NCBI RefSeq assembly: GCF_008764245.1
Contig: NZ_VTQV01000009.1
Location: 1-64,000, forward strand
From: Bacillus subtilis
GTDB lineage: Bacteria; Bacillota; Bacilli; Bacillales; Bacillaceae_C
Reading direction: 5' to 3'
DNA: 64,000 nucleotides
Part shown: one piece after another, positions 1 through 8,981 of the stretch
How the letters are laid out: every line of letters starts with the position of its first letter
Position numbering within the stretch: position 1 is the first letter of the stretch
The notes under the pieces: generated by a model
Databases searched by the model: none
What the model was told of the DNA's origin: nothing
What the model saw: only the letters and a program-made list of their open reading frames with translations
Made by a program: the position numbers and the translations under genes

Positions 1-60
1 TCCTACTGCCAAGTCTGTAGTGGACTTTCACCACCAAGTTATAGCCCATGCCGGGCGCAC
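1..60 (-). mobile_element. Group II intron, 5' end only (runs off the left edge)
   Basis: Read on the minus strand from position 60, the sequence begins GTGCGCCCGGCATGGGC and then contains GGTGGTGAAAGTCCAC. This matches the conserved 5' end of bacterial group II introns (GUGYG start, and the domain I GUGAAAGUCC segment). The body and the reverse-transcriptase/maturase gene would lie left of the window. The insertion point sits 6 nt after a hairpin, the target type preferred by class C introns. The identification rests on these signatures only, because about 60 nt are visible. Confidence 0.72.
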
Positions 61-66
61 AGCGAG

Positions 67-96
67 AGCCAGTTCCCGCATCTTTGGAAACTGGCC
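67..96 (-). terminator. Stem-loop serving as terminator and intron target
   Basis: An 11-bp stem (arms 67-77 and 86-96, two G-U pairs) with an 8-nt loop lies directly after the stop of the gene at 105-491. It is followed by six bases and then the group II intron start. The usual U-tract is missing because the intron interrupts the sequence there. It is best read as that gene's terminator, invaded by the intron. Confidence 0.6.
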
Positions 97-104
97 GTTC
101 AATC

Positions 105-491
105 TTATTGATTTTTTTCGACAGGAGGAATTTCTTTGTTTAGGGCCTCAAAGAATTTTTGCACTAAAAAGTAAGTTGCTCCTAAATCTCCCAATCCATC
201 ATAAGCTGATACGATATCCACACTGCAACGTAATGGCTCTACCTGTACAATCGTGATAACGATTTGATTGCGGCGGATTCCCCGTTTTTCGATGAGCATT
301 TCGCCCCGATCATAATCAAAATGGGTCACGTTCCAGCCCGTCATTTTATTGTTCACAACGGATGTAATCGTTTCAGATATTTTGCGTTTCCCCGTCTTAT
401 AATAACGTGTTTTCAATTTAGGATCCTTTGCCCTGTCACTTGTTTCCGTACTGTTTCGCCATAATCCTGTAATGACGCGCATAACTGACAC
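105..491 (-). CDS. Small conserved cytosolic protein of unknown function
   Basis: This 128-residue protein has no signal peptide or membrane segment. It contains the segment TRYYKT near residue 29 and hydrophobic beta-like stretches in the middle (IVITIVQV). It resembles small uncharacterised proteins common in Bacillaceae; I do not know a function for it. The start is GTG at 491 with GGGGGG seven bases upstream, behind a good sigma-A promoter at 539-568. Its own promoter and terminator make it monocistronic, and it is separated from the sugar genes by a terminator, so it is probably not part of the fucoside system. Confidence 0.7.
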   Translation of the reverse strand: MSVMRVITGLWRNSTETSDRAKDPKLKTRYYKTGKRKISETITSVVNNKMTGWNVTHFDYDRGEMLIEKRGIRRNQIVITIVQVEPLRCSVDIVSAYDGLGDLGATYFLVQKFFEALNKEIPPVEKNQ

Positions 492-538
492 AGCATATCC
501 CCCCTTATATTCTATTTAAAAATATGTATATATAATCT

Positions 539-568
539 ATTATATGTCTTTTCCCTACTCTATGTCCA
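539..568 (-). promoter_or_regulatory. Sigma-A promoter of the small conserved gene
   Basis: On the minus strand TGGACA (563-568) and TATAAT (539-544) are separated by 18 bases. They lie about 50 bases upstream of the GTG start at 491. Confidence 0.6.
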
Positions 569-604
569 TTATCGCAAAACAATTCTGTAAAAATCTTTAT
601 AAAA

Positions 605-641
605 AATGGGTATTTATTCCAGACAAGAATAAATACCCATT
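605..641 (-). terminator. Intrinsic terminator of the oxidoreductase/isomerase operon
   Basis: A perfect 15-bp stem (605-619 with 627-641) and a 7-nt loop are followed on the minus strand by a run of T. It lies 36 bp after the stop codon of the gene at 678 and ends the leftward operon. Confidence 0.88.
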
Positions 642-677
642 CTATGATCTAAGATTGTTCGCTTCAGAAATTAACCA

Positions 678-1742
678 TTAATCAAAATAGATTTCTTTGC
701 CCTTTTCGGCGGATTCGTAAATACCACTAAGAATTTTTGTCATTTCGACTCCGTCTGCTACTGGACTAAGCGTTTCTTTTTCTCCTAAACAAACATCCAC
801 AAAATGATCGATTTCTGCTTGGAAAGCTTGACCAAAATCGAAAGTTGTACTATCTACCTGCGGAGCAAGGTTTAAGATGGTGTCATATTTCTCTGTCACA
901 ATAGCTAAACTAGGTTCTACTTCTGCGCCACCTTTTGTGCCATATAATTTAACGGAGATTTCATCTTGTTTCGCATGTAAGGTAAAGCTGACATCCACAA
1001 GTAGAGAAGCACCGTTTTCAAAGCGAATCATTGCATTGGCCATATCTTCTACCGTGTTTTTGTCTGGATCATAATCTGCTGCCTGATAGAATGAGAGATT
1101 TTTTATATTTTTTCTATTTCCTAGTTTATTATAGGTATTTCCGGAAATCGATTTTACTTTTGGACAACCCATTAAATACCAAAGAACATCGATCACGTGA
1201 ACTCCGATATCGATAAGCGGGCCACCACCAGAGCGTTCAATATCAGAGAACCATCCACCCGGATTTCCGAGTCGACGAATACATGTTGCTTTGGCATAGT
1301 AAATTTCGCCAAGATCGTCTTCTTCGATAAATTTTTTCAAAATTTGCGTATTAGAAGCATAGCGACGAACAAAGCCAACCTGTAATTTCTTCCCTGTCTT
1401 CTTAACGGTTTCTTCCATTTCATAAGCTTTTTCCATACTTGTTGTCATAGGTTTTTCGACCAAGACGTTTTTCCCACTATTAAGAGCGGCAATCGCAATA
1501 TCAGCATGAGTATTGTTCCAAGTACAAATGCTCACTGCATCAATATCCTGATCATTCATTAGGTCATGATAATCAACATATGTTTTACTAGCTCCATATT
1601 TCTCCGCTTTCGCTTTAGCTCTTTCCTCATTTAAATCACAAATCGCATACAACTCTACCTTATCATTGTTAGCATACGCATTTAGGTGCGCTTCAGAAAT
1701 AGATCCCGCACCAATCACGCCAATTTTAATTTTAGACATCAT
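678..1742 (-). CDS. Gfo/Idh/MocA family NAD(P)-dependent oxidoreductase (1 of 3)
   Basis: This 354-residue protein has an N-terminal Rossmann motif (GVIGAGSISEAHL), the family EKP signature (LVEKPMTT, near residue 95) and the mid-protein segment GGPLIDIGVHVIDVLWYLMG that carries the catalytic His/Asp region. The family oxidises or reduces sugars, inositols or glycosides in the cytosol. It is the last gene of a leftward operon, 10 bp after the isomerase gene at 1753. Two consecutive ATGs follow GGGAGGAATC; the second has the better spacing. The substrate is not evident; a fucoside-derived sugar is inferred from context. Confidence 0.9.
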   Translation of the reverse strand: MMSKIKIGVIGAGSISEAHLNAYANNDKVELYAICDLNEERAKAKAEKYGASKTYVDYHDLMNDQDIDAVSICTWNNTHADIAIAALNSGKNVLVEKPMTTSMEKAYEMEETVKKTGKKLQVGFVRRYASNTQILKKFIEEDDLGEIYYAKATCIRRLGNPGGWFSDIERSGGGPLIDIGVHVIDVLWYLMGCPKVKSISGNTYNKLGNRKNIKNLSFYQAADYDPDKNTVEDMANAMIRFENGASLLVDVSFTLHAKQDEISVKLYGTKGGAEVEPSLAIVTEKYDTILNLAPQVDSTTFDFGQAFQAEIDHFVDVCLGEKETLSPVADGVEMTKILSGIYESAEKGKEIYFD

Positions 1743-1752
1743 GATTCCTCCC

Positions 1753-2619
1753 TTAAGCTTCTTCTAAAAATCGTCGGACATTGTCCATTCCAATTTTCGA
1801 ACCTTTTCTGCAATCTTCCATACCTTCAAATTCAACCGAAATATAACCATCATAGCCTGATTCTTTGATGATCTTGGCTACTTCTCGCATATCAATATCT
1901 CCATGCCCAACAATGGCTCCTCTTAAGTGATTGCCATTGATTGTTTGAAACCAACCGTCTCCAGGATTTTGATAAGACGGACGCCAATAAAAATCTTTAA
2001 AGTGAACAAAAGAAGCATATGGTAGATTCTTTTTCACTGCGGCAACGGAATTTTCGTCTACACACATGAAGTTTCCAACATCGACGGTCGTTTTGAAATT
2101 GTCGCGATTCACTTCATGGATCAAGCGTTGGACACGATCACTTGCTTGCACATAAAGCCCATGGTTTTCAATACTTGTTGTAATACCCAATGGTTTTGCA
2201 TAATCCGCAATTGCCTGGCATGCTTCCACTAAGATAGGTAAATCTTTTTCAAATTGTAGAATAGACGCATCTTCTCCGGAACGCCATGCAACATCATGAC
2301 GCATAAGCTTGACACCTAATTGCTGAGCAATGTCGACATGTTGCTTGACTCTTGCCACTTCCGCTGCAAATTCTTCACGACTTTCTGTAATAAAGTTTGC
2401 GCCAATCAGATAATGTGAAATATCGATTCCTACATCATTTGCTTTCTCTTTGATTTGTTCAATGAGTTCAGGCTTTTTAATTAAGTCCAATTCCCCCATC
2501 GGAACAATTTCAATATGCTCGCCACCTTGATCTGCTACCCATTGGATCGCATCCAAAATACTCATTTCTCCAGTGTTCATTGCTTGCGATAAACTGTATG
2601 AACTTAATCCGATTTTCAT
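1753..2619 (-). CDS. Sugar phosphate isomerase/epimerase-like TIM-barrel protein (IolE-like)
   Basis: This 288-residue protein belongs to the xylose-isomerase-like TIM-barrel superfamily. It has metal-ligand type segments (VDVGNFMCVDEN, VHFKDFYW and a C-terminal SVEFEGMEDC). It closely resembles the protein at 56176-57048 and the decayed copy at 39412-39690. Family members isomerise or epimerise keto-sugars; some relatives work with a Gfo/Idh/MocA partner in 3-keto-glycoside cleavage. It lies between oxidoreductase genes in one operon, which suggests sequential oxidation and rearrangement. The exact reaction is unknown. Confidence 0.85.
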   Translation of the reverse strand: MKIGLSSYSLSQAMNTGEMSILDAIQWVADQGGEHIEIVPMGELDLIKKPELIEQIKEKANDVGIDISHYLIGANFITESREEFAAEVARVKQHVDIAQQLGVKLMRHDVAWRSGEDASILQFEKDLPILVEACQAIADYAKPLGITTSIENHGLYVQASDRVQRLIHEVNRDNFKTTVDVGNFMCVDENSVAAVKKNLPYASFVHFKDFYWRPSYQNPGDGWFQTINGNHLRGAIVGHGDIDMREVAKIIKESGYDGYISVEFEGMEDCRKGSKIGMDNVRRFLEEA

Positions 2620-2695
2620 TAAAAAACACCTCTTTTTGTTGAGTTCCAGCGAATAGAAGGATCGGAAACTGTTAATTTATTAGTCTATATTTTGC

Positions 2696-3676
2696 CTATC
2701 TATTTACTAAAACCGTTTCACCTTTTTCCTGTGATTGATAAGCAGCTTTCACTACCTCCAATGTGCGTAATCCATCTGTTCCTGTAATAGATGGTGATCT
2801 GCCTTCTTTTACACAGGCAATAAAGTCATTGACTAATCCATCATCCATATCTTCCGCATACGGTAGTTGGGTAATAGAGTTCGCTTCATCATTATAGTAG
2901 AGAGCAAATTGCTTAAAGGCATCGACTTCCAGATTTCCTTTTGTGCCGACGAATTTAATAATCGCGTCTCCCCATGTTGGGAAAGTTTGCGGTCTTGACC
3001 AACTATGGTCAATCGACACGATGGTGCCTGACTCTAGTTCGATGCTAACGAGTCCACAATCTTCTACATCGATATCATAGAAACGAGTGTCCATTTCCGC
3101 ATAAACGTTAGTCACTTCTTCTTCCATTACCCAACGAATAATATCCATAATATGAACGATATGGTCTGTTGCCGCCCCACCCCCTGACAATTCTTTTTCG
3201 ATAAACCATCCACCAGGCATTTTCCCATGGTTCATACCTGTAATCGCTACGACTTCCCCAATGGCTCCCTGTTGAATGATTTCTTTCGCTTGTTTAAAAC
3301 CTGGTGCAAAACGAACTGGATAAGCAATTTCAAAAATAACGCCTGCTTCTTCACAAGCTGCAATCATCGCTTTGGCGTCTTCCACTTCAGTGGCGATTGG
3401 TTTTTCGCAAAGAATATGTTTTTTCGCGTTAGCCGCTTTGACAACATGTTCTTTGTGATTGGCATTCTCAGAGCAAACCACCACCGCATCGATATCAGTC
3501 CCTAAAAAATCATCCAAATCGGAAAAATAGTCACAGTTGAATTTTTCGCTCATTTCTTTCCCGCGCGCTTTATCTTCATCCCAAATACATGTCAATTCTG
3601 CATCAGGATGCTTGATAATATAATTGGCATAACTTGATGCATGCATATGAGCAAAACTGATAATCCCAATTTTCAT
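2696..3676 (-). CDS. Gfo/Idh/MocA family oxidoreductase (2 of 3)
   Basis: This 326-residue cytosolic dehydrogenase begins MKIGIISFAHMHASSYANYI, where the usual Gly-rich loop is replaced by SFAHMH, as in a recognised divergent branch of the family. The EKP motif (ILCEKPIATE, near residue 93) and the segment GGGAATDHIVHIMDIIRW match the catalytic region. It ends 76 bp before the isomerase gene and starts 1 bp after the stop of the third oxidoreductase, so the three are cotranscribed. The unusual nucleotide-binding loop may mean a different cofactor or substrate from its two neighbours. Confidence 0.88.
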   Translation of the reverse strand: MKIGIISFAHMHASSYANYIIKHPDAELTCIWDEDKARGKEMSEKFNCDYFSDLDDFLGTDIDAVVVCSENANHKEHVVKAANAKKHILCEKPIATEVEDAKAMIAACEEAGVIFEIAYPVRFAPGFKQAKEIIQQGAIGEVVAITGMNHGKMPGGWFIEKELSGGGAATDHIVHIMDIIRWVMEEEVTNVYAEMDTRFYDIDVEDCGLVSIELESGTIVSIDHSWSRPQTFPTWGDAIIKFVGTKGNLEVDAFKQFALYYNDEANSITQLPYAEDMDDGLVNDFIACVKEGRSPSITGTDGLRTLEVVKAAYQSQEKGETVLVNR

Positions 3677-3677
3677 G

Positions 3678-4664
3678 TTAACGTCCCCCTTCCGCTAAAG
3701 TGACAGGTTGACCTGTTTCACTAGATTGAACAGCAGCTTCTGCTATTTCAATGGCTTTAAGCGCGTCTGTTGCCGTGACAATTGGTTCAGCTTTCCCAGC
3801 AATACAATCTAGAAAATGCTCGAATTGCCGTTGATAAGGATCCTTATGCATCAGACTCTTAGGCATTTGTACAGCCTGACCTGAAGAACGCAGGTTCAAG
3901 GAAATCGGAATCGTCGCATTATGATCATAAGTGATCATCCCTTTATTGCCTGCTAATTCATACGTCGCTTGAAATTTTGTCTCCGCCCACGACAGCTCTA
4001 CATAGGCGATCGTGCCATCAGCCATTCTTAAAGTAACAAAGCCGTATTCCAGTTGTTCATCCTGATGATCACGCTTTACATGTTTGGCCATCACTCTTGT
4101 TACATCCCCAAATGTCCATTGTAACCAATCAAATTCATGTGAACCTAAATCTAAGAATAAGCCGCCACTTTGTTCTTCATCTGCATACCAATCTCTTCCT
4201 GTCGGAAAAGGCACCCCTCTTGTGAGGCGAACAACACCTGGCTTCCCAATGGCTCCGTTTTTCACTTGCTCTCTGGCATTCGCATATTCTGGGAAGAAAC
4301 GGAGTGTATGCCCTACTAGTAATTGAACGTCATTTTCTTCACATGCTTGAATCATTTCGGTTGCTTCATTGCTTGTTAACGCCAAAGGTTTTTCACAAAT
4401 CACATGTTTTTTTGCCTGAGCCGCTTGTTTGACAAATTCACCATGTGTCACGGTCGGTGTACACACATCTACTACGTCTACATCCACTTGATTCAATAAC
4501 TCTTCCAAACTAGTAAATGGCTGCACATTATATTTTTCCGCGACTACTTGGAGCTTATCCTTATTCCTAGCAACAACTCCAACCACCTCAACATCTGCTA
4601 CTTCTTTCCATTTGTCTAAATGTCTTTGCCCAAGTTTCCCTATACCAACTACCGCAATTTTCAT
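3678..4664 (-). CDS. Gfo/Idh/MocA family oxidoreductase (3 of 3)
   Basis: This protein of about 328 residues has a canonical Rossmann start (VVGIGKLGQRHLD), the EKP motif (VICEKPLALTS) and the segment GGLFLDLGSHEFDWLQW. It is the first gene of the four-gene operon reading left. A longer reading from GTG at 4676 is possible, but the Shine-Dalgarno GAGGTGG overlaps that codon, so the ATG at 4664 is preferred. The three oxidoreductases are clearly diverged from one another, which argues for distinct substrates rather than recent duplication. Confidence 0.88.
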   Translation of the reverse strand: MKIAVVGIGKLGQRHLDKWKEVADVEVVGVVARNKDKLQVVAEKYNVQPFTSLEELLNQVDVDVVDVCTPTVTHGEFVKQAAQAKKHVICEKPLALTSNEATEMIQACEENDVQLLVGHTLRFFPEYANAREQVKNGAIGKPGVVRLTRGVPFPTGRDWYADEEQSGGLFLDLGSHEFDWLQWTFGDVTRVMAKHVKRDHQDEQLEYGFVTLRMADGTIAYVELSWAETKFQATYELAGNKGMITYDHNATIPISLNLRSSGQAVQMPKSLMHKDPYQRQFEHFLDCIAGKAEPIVTATDALKAIEIAEAAVQSSETGQPVTLAEGGR

Positions 4665-4690
4665 CAATCTTACCACCTCACCATTGATCT

Positions 4691-4851
4691 ATTAGAGGAT
4701 GTTCAAAAAGTCCGGTAAAAATGACACTGCGAATTTCTTCGTTGGCTTGTTTCTGTGCTGCTCATGTATTTAAAAGCATACATTCCACTGCTCGAAACTG
4801 CGCCGCCTCGAACTTCTTGGTCCTTTTTATCCTCCTTTTTGAACACGCATT
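4691..4851. repeat. Candidate interspersed palindromic element (MITE/REP-like)
   Basis: This stretch of about 160 bp is bounded by TGTTCAAAAAG (4700-4710) and its exact inverted copy (4835-4845). Similar internal words recur (cgaatttcttcg, ctcgaacttcttgg). It has no ORF and lies between the ROK gene and the oxidoreductase operon. It resembles the short interspersed elements with GTTCAAAAAG ends found in Bacillaceae intergenic regions, but only one copy is present here, so its repeat nature is inferred from memory. Confidence 0.45.
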
Positions 4852-4945
4852 TTTATATCGTTTCCTATTACTTGTGATATATGAAAATATTATTACCTAA
4901 ATCCATCGCTATTCGTGTCTCGTTTCTATTTAGATTGGCCAGTTA

Positions 4946-6151
4946 TCAAATCGTAGAATGGAATAAATCATGTAATAAAACGGAGGCGGCTCCAATCACC
5001 TCGGAATCTGCGCCAAAGGAACTTGGCAGGATGGCAAATTTCTCCGTATGCGTTTCCAACGAATGTTTTAACACAAATTCATTTAACTTGCGAATAAAAT
5101 AAGGGTTATCATTGGCCAGTTCCCCGCCTACGATTATTTTTTCCGGATTAAATAAGTTGATCAGGTTCACAAGTCCGATTCCTAGGTAGAAGGCCACATC
5201 ATCCAAAATTTCCAGTGCCAATGGATCCTCTTGTAAAACGGCTTGTTGAAACTTTTCGATCGTAAGTTGCTCATTATCTTTGAGCCACATCGACATGGTA
5301 GATTTTTTCCCATTTGCCATTTCTTCTTCCATTCGCGATTGAATCGTTTGCCAGCTTACATAATTTTCCAAGCAGCCAATATTTCCACATTCACAGATCG
5401 GCCCATTAAAATTGATCGTTGTGTGCCCGAATTCTCCAGCTCCCCCAAGATAACCGCGATAAATCGCATCATTGACAAGAACACTTGCCCCAACCCCATC
5501 ACCAATCGTCACATAGATGAGATTTTTAGCCTGCTGATAATGACCATATCCTTTTTCTGCTAAAAGGCTTCCATTTGTATCATTATCTATGTATGTAGGG
5601 ATGTGCAAAGCCTCTTCCATTTTGTCTTTCAATGAAACATTGGACATATTTAATTTAGGATTATACACAACAACCCCTTTATCAGCATCCACAATTCCTT
5701 GAAAAGTGATGGATATTCCTAAACAATCCTCCTTTTGATCAAAGTCTTCTAGAAAATCTTGCAGAAGCGTAATCAGAAAGTCACTAAGATCTGAATAGGT
5801 TTCGTTTTGTAATGAATGGGTGATCTTTTTTTGGACATTGGCATATAAATTGAATGCTGCAATCGTGATTTTTGAAGCATTTACTGCCACGCCAATAAGA
5901 AAGCGGTCATTCGGGTTTAATTGTACAAGTATGGGCTTTCTCCCACCACTCGAAACTCCTGTTCCGCTTTCCATGACAAGTGAATCTTTCATTAAAGCAT
6001 TGATACAAGAAGCCACCGTCGTTGGACTAATCTGGACAATTTTGGAGATTTCTGCACGGGAGATGGGACCTTGTTTCCGAATGATATCCAAAATAATCGC
6101 TTTATTTAGTTCCCGTATTAACTTGGCATCACCTGTTCTGACCAATGTCAT
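4946..6151 (-). CDS. ROK family transcriptional regulator (NagC/XylR type)
   Basis: This 401-residue protein has an N-terminal winged HTH (about residues 15-70, including ISRAEISKIVQISPTTVAS), an ATP/sugar-binding ROK domain and the zinc motif CECGNIGCLE near residue 255 preceded by GAGEFGHTTI. The length is normal for a ROK repressor. Such proteins release DNA when they bind a sugar. It lies in the same direction just upstream of the three-oxidoreductase operon and downstream of the phosphatase/GH16 operon, so one of these is the likely target. The effector is unknown. Confidence 0.9.
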   Translation of the reverse strand: MTLVRTGDAKLIRELNKAIILDIIRKQGPISRAEISKIVQISPTTVASCINALMKDSLVMESGTGVSSGGRKPILVQLNPNDRFLIGVAVNASKITIAAFNLYANVQKKITHSLQNETYSDLSDFLITLLQDFLEDFDQKEDCLGISITFQGIVDADKGVVVYNPKLNMSNVSLKDKMEEALHIPTYIDNDTNGSLLAEKGYGHYQQAKNLIYVTIGDGVGASVLVNDAIYRGYLGGAGEFGHTTINFNGPICECGNIGCLENYVSWQTIQSRMEEEMANGKKSTMSMWLKDNEQLTIEKFQQAVLQEDPLALEILDDVAFYLGIGLVNLINLFNPEKIIVGGELANDNPYFIRKLNEFVLKHSLETHTEKFAILPSSFGADSEVIGAASVLLHDLFHSTI

Positions 6152-6258
6152 CCCCCACTCTTTTCTCCACTGCTACAACTACTTTCTCCAACAACTTTAT
6201 TAAGTCTAGAATAGCATAAGCAATATATGGAATTCAATGCTTTATACATTTTTATTAT

Positions 6259-7110
6259 TTATTTTTTATCTATGATGGCTTGCTCTAAAAATAGGCCCTC
6301 TGGTACCTCAGCCTCAAATTGTCCAGGCTGTTCTATTCCAAGAGCTTGAAGAACGATCGCTGCAGTATCCATAATTGGAAAGCCTTCTTTTAATTTCATT
6401 TTCGTATTCATTCCTGGTCCATGGCACCCCCAGAAAACCGTTTTATCTTGATGATGATCGCTTCCATGAGAATAGTGGTTTTCCCCTCCACCGCCATGAT
6501 CAGCTGTTATAATCACCAAACTACTATCCATTAGATGAGCCTTCCTTAAGGCATCTAGAATGGTTCCCACGTATTGATCAGCTTCTGTAATACTTGCTAA
6601 ATAAGACTTTGTTCCATAACCATGTTGATGTCCCGCTGCATCCGGTCCATCTAATTGAACAAAAATCAAAGCAACATCTGGGTTTTCCGAAATATAGGTT
6701 GCAACGGATTCCACCAATTCTGCATCAGGTTGAGAAACAGAGTGATCTTGAACAGATTGCTCAATAATACCATGATTGATCGGCCCCCATGCACTAAATG
6801 CTGCTAATTTACTAGTAGGGCGTGCTTGTTTGATGATTTTAAAAATAGACGGATAACGAGAATCTTCTGGATAGGTTTTAGTGGCAACAATATCATTATT
6901 TAAACCATGTACATCCGGCGATACGCCGTGTAATAAGGAACCCCAACATTCTGCACTAATGGTAGGTGAATTAGCTTGAGCAGAATAGGTAAGCACCCCT
7001 TTTTCTAACAAGCTATGAATATTCGGTGTCTCCGTTTTCTTAATAAAGTTCCCTGCACCGTCTAAGCCAATAATAATGACTCTCTCAATCTGCTTCGCCA
7101 TTTCCTTCAC
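6259..7110 (-). CDS. Alkaline phosphatase superfamily hydrolase (type I phosphodiesterase/sulfatase-like fold)
   Basis: This 283-residue protein has metal-binding features of the alkaline phosphatase superfamily: IIIGLDGAGN at the N-terminus, a Ser/Thr nucleophile region near ANSPTISAECWGSLL, and the C-terminal DHGGGGENHYSHGSDHH rich in metal-ligand Asp and His. No signal peptide is seen. Family members cleave phosphate monoesters, phosphodiesters or sulfate esters. It follows the GH16 gene by 33 bp and would be cotranscribed, so removal of a phosphate or other ester from an imported oligosaccharide is plausible but unproven. The GTG at 7110 and an ATG nine bases later are alternative starts. 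Confidence 0.8.
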   Translation of the reverse strand: MKEMAKQIERVIIIGLDGAGNFIKKTETPNIHSLLEKGVLTYSAQANSPTISAECWGSLLHGVSPDVHGLNNDIVATKTYPEDSRYPSIFKIIKQARPTSKLAAFSAWGPINHGIIEQSVQDHSVSQPDAELVESVATYISENPDVALIFVQLDGPDAAGHQHGYGTKSYLASITEADQYVGTILDALRKAHLMDSSLVIITADHGGGGENHYSHGSDHHQDKTVFWGCHGPGMNTKMKLKEGFPIMDTAAIVLQALGIEQPGQFEAEVPEGLFLEQAIIDKK

Positions 7111-7143
7111 ACTCCTCCTTCGATAATTCTACCTCGTCTATTA

Positions 7144-8970
7144 TCATACTAATTTTACCAATTGATGAGCATAAATCGTACTATCTAGAGAATGCCTATC
7201 GGGTTCCTTGGCTTGACAACGGGTAAGCGCGATCACAAAAAAGTAATGTCCCCTTGGCGCGTCTTCTGTCACATGTAATACGCCATCCTTAGAAATGGTG
7301 ATTCCCTTCATTGTTGTAATATCTTTCAGCGTGGTTCCTTCCGCAATCGCCCAATCAATCGATTCATTCTCTATTTTTTCCCCGTACTGATCCAATAAAT
7401 TAGCGTGGAATGGTTGTCTTTGAGTTTTCCCGTAGCTCGGAATAGCTACTTCCATTACTTTTTGCTGTGGGACGATTTGTATTTGCAATGGTTTTGGAAC
7501 CGCAGTTGACACTTTTACATGACACACTTTTTTCACCTTAGGGTTGGATTTTACTTTTACCGTGATAAATAAATCGGCATTTTCAGCAATATTTTTGGTT
7601 AAGACGATCTCTCCGGTTTCTGCGTCAATCTTGGCACCTGGAATTTCCTTAGCATAATCCCCCGAAATCGTTTCGGAAAATTGCCATATAAGAGGCGTAG
7701 CCGTGAAGGGTTGATCAAATTGATCGAGAACAACGGCTTTCAATTTAAATGAAACGGAATCCTGTCCTTCTGGTCGTTTGACACAATACCGTGGGCCATC
7801 TTTCTCAAAGCGAATATCATTGGGTTTAAAAGGCTCATCTTTTTTATACACTCGAAAATAATCAATAATAAACTCTTTTGGAAAAATCCGATTCGCCTTG
7901 CCCATTCCTCCTTGTGGATATAACCCTAAAAATGTCATCATTCGATAATCAAATGTCCGGTCAGTTGTTTGAACAAGTTGATTATCCACATAGTATTTTG
8001 TACCGTTTTCATCCCATTCAAATCCATAAATATGAAACTCGTTCCCTGGGTCAAAATCAAGCTTAGTTTCAGGGACATGCAAATACTCCAGACTTGTACT
8101 CTCATTTGGATGCATAACCGGACGCCATGACGTTAAATTGTCTAGGCCGATTTCAATAATATCCACCTCCCCTGTTTCATTCGAAGTTCGTTTATCTATT
8201 ACAGTTGGGTCCGTTATTTCTGCGTATAGATTTTGGTCATCTTGCACTCCAATCATCCACCATGCTACATGACTTCCATCCCCAGTGTTTGGCAATTTTG
8301 CCCGAATTTCGAAATAGCCGTATTTCGTCGCAAATCCATCAAACTCGGGTATCATTCTACTATTATCATATTTATTATGTCCAAATCTATGAAGATATGT
8401 TTTTTCAAATGAAGTGATACTTGAATTTTCGGCATTATCATAAGGGCTCCACGGTCTAGAATCAATATCAGCCCTTACGACAATAGCTCCATCTTCCAAA
8501 ATATAATTCGTTTTTGACCTCTGGTCATCGGACCAATTTCTTAAATATTGATCCGTCCACATCGAGCGATCTAAATATTCCCCGTCGAACTCATCATGTC
8601 GATAGAGTTTCCAACCAGGTTTTTCAAGGGGATTGGGTGGTGTGTCCCTACCTTGTGTTTTCATTACCTTCACCTGTAATGACGCCTGTACATTACTATG
8701 CTCCCGTGAAGTTGCTAGGATTGTAAATGCAGTTTCTTGCGCCTCGGGTGTTATCGTTAATAAACCTTCCTGATCAATCGATATCCCTTTGATCTCATTG
8801 TCTAAAGACCAAAGCACCTGTTCCAGAAATACATTTGTTTTGTTTTTTACTCGAAACCTTCTTCTTGTATATCCAGAGCAGGGAATCTTTAATTTGACCT
8901 TACGAGGCATTCTTTTCTCACGATCAACAATCTGGATTTGCCTAATATCTGCTTCTCTTTCCTCTTTCAA
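7144..8970 (-). CDS. GH16 family glycoside hydrolase with flanking Ig-like domains, no signal peptide
   Basis: This 608-residue protein has a GH16 catalytic domain at about residues 118-380, bearing the signature E268-V-D270-I-I-E273 (nucleophile, assisting Asp, acid/base). An Ig-like region (about 20-105) precedes it and two bacterial Ig-like repeats follow (about 390-608). GH16 enzymes cut beta-1,3/1,4-linked galactans, glucans or related glycans. The start is TTG at 8970 with GGAGGGG upstream. The absence of a signal peptide is odd for this family and implies either cytosolic action on imported oligosaccharides or non-classical export. It is 11 bp downstream of a permease gene. Confidence 0.85.
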   Translation of the reverse strand: MKEEREADIRQIQIVDREKRMPRKVKLKIPCSGYTRRRFRVKNKTNVFLEQVLWSLDNEIKGISIDQEGLLTITPEAQETAFTILATSREHSNVQASLQVKVMKTQGRDTPPNPLEKPGWKLYRHDEFDGEYLDRSMWTDQYLRNWSDDQRSKTNYILEDGAIVVRADIDSRPWSPYDNAENSSITSFEKTYLHRFGHNKYDNSRMIPEFDGFATKYGYFEIRAKLPNTGDGSHVAWWMIGVQDDQNLYAEITDPTVIDKRTSNETGEVDIIEIGLDNLTSWRPVMHPNESTSLEYLHVPETKLDFDPGNEFHIYGFEWDENGTKYYVDNQLVQTTDRTFDYRMMTFLGLYPQGGMGKANRIFPKEFIIDYFRVYKKDEPFKPNDIRFEKDGPRYCVKRPEGQDSVSFKLKAVVLDQFDQPFTATPLIWQFSETISGDYAKEIPGAKIDAETGEIVLTKNIAENADLFITVKVKSNPKVKKVCHVKVSTAVPKPLQIQIVPQQKVMEVAIPSYGKTQRQPFHANLLDQYGEKIENESIDWAIAEGTTLKDITTMKGITISKDGVLHVTEDAPRGHYFFVIALTRCQAKEPDRHSLDSTIYAHQLVKLV

Positions 8971-8981
8971 TCAAACCCCTC

